NCBI GenBank assembly: GCA_009936885.1
Contig: JAACDT010000100.1
Coordinates: forward strand, 1-5,169
Length of the DNA stretch: 5,169 bases
Origin: Alphaproteobacteria bacterium
Lineage (GTDB): Bacteria; Pseudomonadota; Alphaproteobacteria; Puniceispirillales; Puniceispirillaceae
Direction of reading: 5' to 3'
Shown piece after piece: positions 1 through 4,849 of this stretch. A program made the translations under genes and the position numbers. The notes below the pieces were generated by a model. The model did not search any database, was not told where the DNA came from, and saw nothing but the letters and a program-made list of their open reading frames with translations. Position 1 is the first letter of the stretch; each line of letters begins with the position of its first letter.

Positions 1-315
1 CACGATGCATATCAGTATTTTGAAAGAAGATTTAATGTATCGGCAATAGGGTCTATAACTGTATCGCCCGAAGTTCTTCCCGGTGCAGATCGTATAAGAG
101 AATTACAAGGAAAGGTAGCAAGCCTAGATGCTAGTTGTGTTTTTTCTGAGCCTCAGTTTGAGCCGAGGTTAGTATCAACAATAACAGAAAATACAAATGC
201 TGGAACAGGCGTTTTAGATCCCCTAGGCTCATCGATTCAAAATGGACCAGACCAATATTTTCAGCTGATAAGAGACATGTCCTCATCGCTAAAGAAATGT
301 CTTGCCTCAAATTAA
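1..315 (+). CDS. znuA: ZnuA, periplasmic zinc-binding protein of the ZnuABC importer (C-terminal 104 residues; 5' end outside window)
   Basis: Frame 1 is open from the first base to a TAA at 313-315 and gives the last 104 residues of a cluster A-I (ZnuA-type) metal-binding protein. The first visible residues, HDAYQYFE, match the ZnuA segment holding the third histidine zinc ligand (the HDAYGYFE region of E. coli ZnuA). They are followed by the family signatures TVSPEVLPGA (residues 20-29), CVFSEPQFEP (46-55) and TGVLDPLG (69-76). Cys46 and Cys100 match the C-terminal disulfide pair of ZnuA. In the family this periplasmic protein hands Zn2+ to the ZnuB/ZnuC permease-ATPase, usually under Zur control. 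The N-terminus, signal peptide, promoter and other ZnuABC genes lie left of the window. The gene ends normally and converges on a broken potassium-channel gene. Assignment to ZnuA rather than to a manganese-type relative is favoured by the two cysteines and the SEPQF motif. Confidence 0.93.
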   Translation, partial: HDAYQYFERRFNVSAIGSITVSPEVLPGADRIRELQGKVASLDASCVFSEPQFEPRLVSTITENTNAGTGVLDPLGSSIQNGPDQYFQLIRDMSSSLKKCLASN

Positions 316-323
316 GCCATAAC

Positions 324-390
324 GCTGTCATGAGAGTCTAACGTTAATCCATCTGATTTCTAGTTAGATTTCTCTGACAGCAATTTTATT
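324..390 (+). terminator. Bulged hairpin with T-rich tail, possible znuA terminator
   Basis: Nine bases after the znuA stop, GCTGTCA (324-330) pairs with TGACAGC (375-381). After a one-base bulge on each arm, GAGAG pairs with the opposing CTCTT, and TCTAAC pairs with GTTAGA. This makes about 18 pairs closed by a loop of about 20 nt. The sequence AATTTTATT follows. The arms were matched by eye only. It sits between convergent genes, so it could act in both directions. The loop is longer and the T-run weaker than in a classic intrinsic terminator. Confidence 0.45.
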
Positions 391-401
391 AAGATAGTTA
401 C

Positions 402-1068
402 TTACTCATCCGACAGGTTGAGTTCTCGTTTTAATATGTAAATTTTTTCAAGCTCATCTAGTTTTATAGCGCCGTCATTTAAGGCTGAAGCAATCTCAAA
501 CTCGATGATTTGTTTGCTGGTTGGGGATCATGCTCAGCCATATACATAAGAGCACTAGAAAAGAATAAAGCAATCAAGAATAAGTAAATCGCAGCTGTGA
601 AAGAGTTTCGTTCTGCCTTTAGGGAAGCGGTGAGGCTTTCAAGCGCCGGGGAGTAATGCGAAAACTTTAATAGTCGTATTAGCCGAAATACGCGCATCCA
701 GCGTAAATCAAGCCCGTTAAACATAAATAAAATGCTTGGCAATATCGATATCAAATCAACAATCCAAGCAAAGCTAAAAAGGTAACTTAGCCTCCTTTTA
801 AAATTCGTGTTGCTTTTTCTTTGACATCTATAGCACTTACCCAGATCCTAGTTACATATTCAATAGTAAAGATGCTGATAGATAGGATTTCAAAATAGTA
901 AAATTAGAGATGAAACCGTGCCCCTATTTGTGGCACTGATTCCAATGTTATGGCGGTAACATTTAATAATATGAGCATGCCAAGCGTTAAGTCGCATAAT
1001 TTGCTGGCAAGATCATTGTGATTATGCCTGCTTAATATTTGCAAAACCCGTTTTTGAGTTAACCGCAT
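402..1068 (-). pseudogene. Decayed voltage-gated potassium channel (Kv/ion_trans family), pore and S6 deleted
   Basis: Read on the minus strand from an ATG at 1068-1066, three frames together give a voltage-gated cation channel. The first 54 codons (MRLTQKRVLQ..., with an S1-like helix GMLILLNVTAITLESV) end at a TAA at 906-904. Reading on in the same frame gives S2 (YFEILSISIFTIEYVTRIW). Near 790-796 a one-base frame change is needed to continue into S3 (FSFAWIVDLISILPS) and S4, whose basic residues recur about every third position (RWMRVFRLIRLLKF). S5 follows (AAIYLFLIALFFSSALMYMAEHD). At about 510-535 homology to the pore, TVGYG-type filter and S6 is absent, and another frame shift gives a tail, EFEIASALNDG to NLSDE, ending in TAA at 404-402. 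That tail resembles the charged C-terminus of alphaproteobacterial channels. About 222 codons remain of an expected 270-290. In its family such a protein is an inner-membrane K+ channel; this copy cannot make a conducting pore. The tail assignment is less sure than S1-S5. Confidence 0.85.
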
Positions 1069-1157
1069 GGGTTTTCGAGCTCGCTCATAATTTCTTATCT
1101 TGAGAATACGGACAAGTAATTATTAAATTGCTAAACCGATGCAGATAAGTAATAAAA

Positions 1158-2249
1158 CTATAATTTTATAGCCCGACCCTCGCTCGCACTTTGTTGTGCT
1201 GCAAATGCTATTCTAACTGCTGCCGAGCCATCTTGCAGTGTTACATCAACATTCGATTTGTTGGTAATGGCTTCCGCAAATCGCATATGTTGGTAAAAGG
1301 TAGCGCCATTATGGTCGCCAGCTTCAAGTAAAGCCTCATCAACTGGCAGATCTAAAATACGCAACCCCTCACTCGATCTTGGGGAGATTATAACTTGTGG
1401 TAGCGGTGCAGGTAGCACTGGATGTTGCCAAAAACGGCCAGGTCCAGGCACCAATGCCTCAATTTTTCCAAATTCGCCTATAACCGATATTTCTTCCTGA
1501 AAACGCGACCCTTCAGCGAACATGCATAATTCTAACATGCCCTTCATTCCATTTTCAAATTCAATCAAGACATATCCATGGTCATCGATATCAGGTACCT
1601 GGCCATCATAGATTTCATCCTTGTGGTTGGTTGCCTGACCTGCAAGAGCCATTACCAGTTTGGCTTCACTTTTTGTAATAAGCCTCATCAGATCAAAAAA
1701 ATGACAGCATTTCTCTACAAATGTTCCGCCTGAGTTCTGATTAAACCGGTTCCAATTATTGACTTTCGATAAAAATGGAAAGCGATGTTCCTTGATAGAT
1801 ACCATGGAGATATTACCTGCGGCTGCTTCCATATTATCTAACAGGTAGGCAATAGGTGGCATATATCGGTATTCCATCGCAACCCATACAGGCTCTGGAT
1901 AATGTTTGAGAAGAGAGGAAATACGCGCATTATCCGCAGGATTAGTGAATAAAGGTTTTTCAATCATCAAAGGCAATGGTCGTGTTTTGAATATCTCTTC
2001 AAATTGGTTTAAATGGCAGTGATTGGGCGAAGCGATGAGGATGCAATCAAGAGACTTAATTTCAAGTAATTCTTGGATAGATGATACAAATTTCGCATTG
2101 GGGGCAATGGTCGCCGCGTCTTGCCGCATATTCCCGTCAGGCTCAAAGATACCTGCAATGTTGCTGCCATTTATCAGATTTAAGTTTCTGATATGCTCTT
2201 GGCCCATCATGCCACATCCAACGAACCCATAATTCAATCCAGCACTCAT
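1158..2249 (-). CDS. Gfo/Idh/MocA family NAD(P)-dependent oxidoreductase
   Basis: The 363-residue protein has the two-domain layout and usual length of the family. An N-terminal Rossmann fold opens with GFVGCGMMGQEHI (residues 8-20, a GxGxxG dinucleotide loop). Acidic Glu36 (IFEPD) at the end of strand 2 suggests NAD+ over NADP+. The cofactor/catalytic motif MIEKPL (95-100) supplies Lys98. The C-terminal half carries GGTFVEKCCHFFDLM (174-188), equivalent to the family's G-x-x-x-D-x-G-x-H-x-x-D block, with His183 and Asp186 as likely substrate or proton-relay residues. Members oxidise or reduce hydroxyls of sugars, inositols and their derivatives in the cytoplasm; the substrate here is not readable. 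The start at 2249 leaves seven residues before the Rossmann strand and has only a weak purine-rich AAAGAAAG upstream. The gene is divergent from the monooxygenase gene at 2530, with 280 bp between them, so shared control is likely. No clear terminator follows its TAG. Confidence 0.9.
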   Translation of the reverse strand: MSAGLNYGFVGCGMMGQEHIRNLNLINGSNIAGIFEPDGNMRQDAATIAPNAKFVSSIQELLEIKSLDCILIASPNHCHLNQFEEIFKTRPLPLMIEKPLFTNPADNARISSLLKHYPEPVWVAMEYRYMPPIAYLLDNMEAAAGNISMVSIKEHRFPFLSKVNNWNRFNQNSGGTFVEKCCHFFDLMRLITKSEAKLVMALAGQATNHKDEIYDGQVPDIDDHGYVLIEFENGMKGMLELCMFAEGSRFQEEISVIGEFGKIEALVPGPGRFWQHPVLPAPLPQVIISPRSSEGLRILDLPVDEALLEAGDHNGATFYQHMRFAEAITNKSNVDVTLQDGSAAVRIAFAAQQSASEGRAIKL

Positions 2250-2311
2250 TAAAACAGACTTTCTTTTATTTTATGACTTTTATTTTTAAGCTTATATTTT
2301 TTCAGTGGGCA

Positions 2312-2322
2312 ATTTTTAGCAC
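2312..2322 (-). repeat. Mirror-image 11-mer GTGCTAAAAAT, left copy (facing the MocA gene)
   Basis: The minus strand reads GTGCTAAAAAT here, identical to the plus-strand copy at 2458-2468. Each copy lies 60-70 bp upstream of the start codon it faces (2249 and 2530), as expected for half-sites or promoter-proximal elements of a regulator shared by the divergent genes. No binding protein can be named. Confidence 0.4.
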
Positions 2323-2379
2323 TCTATATCAGTTATAAAAAGTATTTTTACAGATTTATATTTGATTTGTAACTAGATT

Positions 2380-2403
2380 AATTACCCTATAAATTACCCT
2401 ATA
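2380..2403 (+). repeat. Tandem direct repeat, two perfect copies of AATTACCCTATA
   Basis: Positions 2380-2391 and 2392-2403 are identical 12-mers in direct tandem. They sit in the middle of the divergent intergenic region, between the two mirrored 11-mers. A two-copy repeat with near-helical-turn spacing fits a transcription-factor binding site, but replication slippage in AT-rich DNA would also explain it. Confidence 0.5.
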
Positions 2404-2445
2404 TATTATTGGATGAATTCAGTTATTAGCATCGTTATAAAATTG

Positions 2446-2458
2446 CCTCATATTGAGG
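2446..2458. promoter_or_regulatory. Dyad CCTCA-TAT-TGAGG, candidate operator
   Basis: A perfect 5-bp inverted repeat with a 3-bp centre lies 72-84 bp upstream of the monooxygenase start. It abuts the plus-strand 11-mer GTGCTAAAAAT at 2458-2468 and overlaps a TTGCCT (2443-2448) that could serve as a -35 element. It is short, so the call rests mainly on position. Confidence 0.35.
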
Positions 2459-2468
2459 TGCTAAAAAT
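2458..2468 (+). repeat. Mirror-image 11-mer GTGCTAAAAAT, right copy (facing the monooxygenase gene)
   Basis: This is the second copy of the 11-mer found inverted at 2312-2322. It lies 62-72 bp before the monooxygenase start and shares its first base with the dyad at 2446-2458. The TGCTA inside it recurs 20 bp downstream in the palindrome at 2479-2490. Confidence 0.4.
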
Positions 2469-2478
2469 ACTTCATTTA

Positions 2479-2490
2479 TGCTACATAGCA
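2479..2490. promoter_or_regulatory. Palindrome TGCTA-CA-TAGCA, candidate operator
   Basis: This 12-bp inverted repeat is 40-51 bp upstream of the monooxygenase ATG. Its TGCTA arm starts exactly 20 bp after the TGCTA inside the 11-mer (2459-2463), and a TAGCA also occurs at 2427-2431. A weak -10-like TATAAC follows at 2500-2505, so a protein bound here would overlap or abut RNA polymerase. Confidence 0.4.
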
Positions 2491-2529
2491 AATTAGAGTA
2501 TAACCATAATTGTTAAGTTTGGAGAGACA

Positions 2530-3687
2530 ATGACCATTGTTCGAGTTACTTCACAAGAAACAGAAGCAGTCGAAGTGTCTTGGTTTTCGGCATTATGTTC
2601 AGATGATTACGCCCATCTTGGTGTGCCAGACGCATCGTTGAAATCATCTTGGGAGCATTGCTCGCAAATTGTTAAAACCGCCGAGGAACAGGGGTTTCGC
2701 AATATATTATGCCCATCCTCCTATCAGGTGGGTCAAGATACGCTATCTTTTGTTGCTGGATGCGCTCCTATTACCTCAAAAATAAATTTACTTGCTGCTG
2801 TTAGATGTGGGGAAATGCAACCGATTATGTTGGCAAGAACACTTGCAACATTAGACCATATGCTGGAAGGCAGGCTTACTGTAAATATCATTTCTTCTGA
2901 CTTTCCAGGTCAAATTGAAGATAGCGCTTATCGATATCAGCGCTCACGTGAAGTTGTGCAGATATTAAAACAAGCATGGACACAGGATGTCATTAATTTC
3001 AAAGGTGAAATTTATCAATTTGAAAATGTAACTGCAGATCCTGCAAAACCCTATCAGCAGAATGGCGGACCTTTATTATATTTTGGGGGATATTCACCGT
3101 CTGCTTTGGCATTATGTGCTGAATTTTGTGATGTATATCTTATGTGGCCAGAGACTAAGGAAATTCTGACACAAAGAATGAAGGCCGTTTCAAGTCTGGC
3201 AGAACAGCATAACCGAACATTAGATTATGGATTGCGAGTTCATATTATCGTAAGAGATACCGAGAAAGAGGCTAGAGAATATGCACAGGATCTTGTCTCT
3301 AAGCTTGATGACGGCAAAGGCAGTAGCATCCGTGATCGCGCCTTAGACAGTACTTCTCTAGGGGTTGCTCATCAGGCAAAAAACAGGGAGATAGCAGATG
3401 GATTTGGGTTTATAGAACCCCACCTCTGGACAGGTGTAGGCAGGGCACGCTCTGGGTGCGGGGCAGCTCTTGTAGGCTCCACCGACCAGATTTTATCAGA
3501 ACTTGAATCCTATCAGAAAATGGGTATAAGAGCGTTTATTTTGTCTGGCTATCCGCATATGGATGAATGTGTTCATTTTGGCTCAAAAATTATGGGACAG
3601 TTAGAAACCTGCTCTTTGCCGCATATTTATGGTAGGGTCCCAGATACCCCGCCATTAACACCATTGGCAGCTGGAGAACGTACTTAA
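2530..3687 (+). CDS. LLM-class flavin-dependent sulfonate monooxygenase, SsuD/SmoC-like
   Basis: The 385-residue protein is a luciferase-like TIM-barrel monooxygenase, close in length to E. coli SsuD (381). Family blocks seen in order are LARTLATLDHMLEGRLTVNI (101-120), YRYQRSREVVQILKQAW (134-150), LLYFGGYSP (182-190), YLMW (203-206), LRVHIIVRDTEKEARE (235-250), LWTGVGRARSGCGAALVG (299-316) and FILSGYPHMDE (337-346). By recalled alignment, Trp206, Arg236, His238, Arg307 and Tyr341 match SsuD Trp196, Arg226, His228, Arg297 and Tyr331, all with a constant offset of ten; these surround the sulfonate and flavin. Such enzymes use FMNH2 from a partner reductase plus O2 to cleave a C-S bond, releasing sulfite and an aldehyde. 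The adjoining aldo/keto reductase and sugar-binding protein suggest a sulfosugar such as sulfoquinovose, but this is inferred. GGAGAG at 2521-2526 supports the ATG at 2530. The N-terminus (1-15) is unlike SsuD. No flavin reductase is in the window. Confidence 0.87.
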   Translation: MTIVRVTSQETEAVEVSWFSALCSDDYAHLGVPDASLKSSWEHCSQIVKTAEEQGFRNILCPSSYQVGQDTLSFVAGCAPITSKINLLAAVRCGEMQPIMLARTLATLDHMLEGRLTVNIISSDFPGQIEDSAYRYQRSREVVQILKQAWTQDVINFKGEIYQFENVTADPAKPYQQNGGPLLYFGGYSPSALALCAEFCDVYLMWPETKEILTQRMKAVSSLAEQHNRTLDYGLRVHIIVRDTEKEAREYAQDLVSKLDDGKGSSIRDRALDSTSLGVAHQAKNREIADGFGFIEPHLWTGVGRARSGCGAALVGSTDQILSELESYQKMGIRAFILSGYPHMDECVHFGSKIMGQLETCSLPHIYGRVPDTPPLTPLAAGERT

Positions 3688-3688
3688 C

Positions 3689-4579
3689 ATGGATAGAATT
3701 AACCTAAGTGATGATGTGTCACTCTCACAAATTATTTATGGTATGTGGCGACTAACAGATGATAGTGATACTAGCCCATCTTATGTAAATCAGAAGATAG
3801 AGGCTTGTCTTGAGCAGCAAATTACAACAATAGATCAGGCCGATATATATGGAGGCTATGAAGCTGAAGAGGTATTTGGCACTGCGTTAAGACAATCAGG
3901 TTATCGTGACACACTGGAGATTGTTACTAAATGCGACATCATTGCGCCTATTGGAAGGCATAGAGATGCGCGAGTTAAATATTACGACACATCAAGAGAG
4001 CATATCACCCAATCAGTGGAACAATCGCTCAAGCTCATGAATATTGATTACATAGACCTTCTTTTAATTCATCGCCCAGACCCTTTGATGGATGCAGAAC
4101 AGACAGGGGCTGTCCTAGATAGTTTGGTTGAATCAGGTAAGGCAAAACATATCGGCGTTTCAAATTTTAAACCGCATGATTTTGCTCTCTTACAGTCCTA
4201 TATGCATCAAAAACTAGTGACAAACCAAATAGAAATAAGCGTATTAGCCAATGAGTGTTTTACTAATGGCGATATTGCGTTTATGCAGAAAGAAAGACTG
4301 CCAATCATGGCTTGGTCACCTCTTGCAGGCGGTAGGATATATGATGAGAGCAATCAAGAATTATTCGCTTTTCTAAACACTATTGCAAATAGCCATAATA
4401 CATCGCCAACTGCGATTGCCGTTGCTTGGCTGCTCGCGCACCCTGCCAAAATTATGCCAGTAATGGGCACGAACTCAGTTGAACGAATCAAATCACTTTC
4501 AATGGCATGTAACGTAAAGTTGGATAGGCAGAGCTGGTTTGAGATATATGAGATGGCAAACGGGCATGAAGTACCATAA
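3689..4579 (+). CDS. Aldo/keto reductase, YdhF-like, probably paired with the monooxygenase
   Basis: The 296-residue protein has the length and motifs of bacterial aldo/keto reductases close to E. coli YdhF (about 298). The catalytic tetrad is visible as Asp49 (TTIDQADIYG), Tyr54, Lys81 (IVTKCDI) and His128 (LLLIHRPDPLM). Cofactor-side motifs are GVSNF (156-160), WSPLAGG (209-215) and GTNSVERI (260-267), suggesting NADPH use. It acts in the cytoplasm, reducing carbonyls to alcohols. The ATG follows the monooxygenase TAA after one base, with GGAGAA about 10 nt upstream (inside the preceding gene), so the two are almost certainly co-transcribed and probably translationally coupled. A monooxygenase that releases an aldehyde beside an aldehyde reductase matches the logic of the sulfo-SMO pathway, where a reductase (SmoB) turns 6-oxo-glucose into glucose. 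Substrate and the SmoB equivalence are inference; family and tetrad are seen directly. Confidence 0.9.
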   Translation: MDRINLSDDVSLSQIIYGMWRLTDDSDTSPSYVNQKIEACLEQQITTIDQADIYGGYEAEEVFGTALRQSGYRDTLEIVTKCDIIAPIGRHRDARVKYYDTSREHITQSVEQSLKLMNIDYIDLLLIHRPDPLMDAEQTGAVLDSLVESGKAKHIGVSNFKPHDFALLQSYMHQKLVTNQIEISVLANECFTNGDIAFMQKERLPIMAWSPLAGGRIYDESNQELFAFLNTIANSHNTSPTAIAVAWLLAHPAKIMPVMGTNSVERIKSLSMACNVKLDRQSWFEIYEMANGHEVP

Positions 4580-4604
4580 ATTTTTGAATTAACAACCATG
4601 GCTG

Positions 4605-4622
4605 TGCGGAATAAAATCCGCA
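4605..4622 (+). other. Small hairpin downstream of the aldo/keto reductase
   Basis: TGCGGA (4605-4610) and TCCGCA (4617-4622) form a perfect 6-bp stem with an ATAAAA loop, 25 bp after the reductase stop. There is no T-run behind it, so it is a poor intrinsic terminator. It could be a 3'-end stabilising structure or chance. Confidence 0.3.
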
Positions 4623-4688
4623 AATCAAAGGCTCTCAAGCCTATGAATTCTCTGCAAATTTTTGCATTTCAAGAAATAACATAAATAC

Positions 4689-4706
4689 TGGTTAATAAAT
4701 GGTTAA
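4689..4706 (-). promoter_or_regulatory. CtrA-type box, TTAA-N7-TTAAC
   Basis: The minus strand reads TTAACCATTTATTAACCA. This is a full match to the alphaproteobacterial CtrA consensus TTAA-N7-TTAAC, with the left half extended to TTAACCAT. It lies about 145 bp upstream of the sugar-binding protein start. In Caulobacter and relatives CtrA is the cell-cycle response regulator that binds such sites. The match is exact, but AT-rich intergenic DNA can give it by chance, and control of a transporter gene by CtrA would be unusual. Confidence 0.4.
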
Positions 4707-4797
4707 GTTTAGCCTCATTCACTTGGCACCAAAATGCTGATTAGCTTCTTGTATATTTAATTAAAATATGTTTATGGTCTCGTTCAAATAGGGGATT

Positions 4798-4817
4798 GGA
4801 ATGTAAATTTACGATCC
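4798..4817. promoter_or_regulatory. Dyad around GTAAATTTAC, candidate operator of the sugar-binding protein gene
   Basis: GTAAATTTAC (4803-4812) is a perfect 10-bp palindrome. Three more symmetric pairs flank it, GGA at 4798-4800 with TCC at 4815-4817, giving 16 matching bases in a 20-bp dyad. It is centred about 42 bp before the ATG at 4850. Position and symmetry suit a repressor site, but the sequence is AT-rich and no regulator is identifiable. Confidence 0.35.
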
Positions 4818-4818
4818 T

Positions 4819-4838
4819 AATTGGGTCAATTTTTTTTA
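4819..4838 (+). promoter_or_regulatory. Leader hairpin plus T-run just before the ribosome-binding site
   Basis: AATTG (4819-4823) and CAATT (4827-4831) form a small stem over GGT, running into eight Ts (4830-4837). The AGGAG ribosome-binding site begins at 4838. CCTAA at 4816-4820 can alternatively pair with TTAGG at 4836-4840, covering part of that site. The stem is weak, so attenuation or start-site masking is only possible. The T-run may simply be a spacer. Confidence 0.25.
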
Positions 4839-4849
4839 GGAGAAAATAC

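Noticed and set aside
131..331. Minus-strand 66-codon open frame
   Set aside because: It is antisense to the well-supported znuA tail, has no recognisable motif, and is a shadow frame.
479..754. Minus-strand 91-codon frame as an independent small membrane protein
   Set aside because: It continues channel homology seen in the frames on both sides, starts at an internal TTG in S3, and is better explained as a fragment of the pseudogene.
1094..1151. Possible terminator for the MocA gene, from CTTATCT/AGATAAG arms
   Set aside because: The 7-bp arms are separated by more than 40 bases with no T-run in the right place, too weak to call.
2023..2232. Plus-strand 69-codon open frame
   Set aside because: It is antisense to the Rossmann domain of the MocA-family gene and reads as its complement.
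4354..4638. Minus-strand 94-codon open frame
   Set aside because: It overlaps the C-terminal third of the aldo/keto reductase in antisense and has no family resemblance.
4723..4778. Promoter for the binding-protein gene, using TTGGCA or TTGTAT as -35
   Set aside because: TTGGCA has no -10 at an acceptable distance, and TTGTAT with TATGGT at 18 bp matches the consensus poorly in AT-rich DNA.
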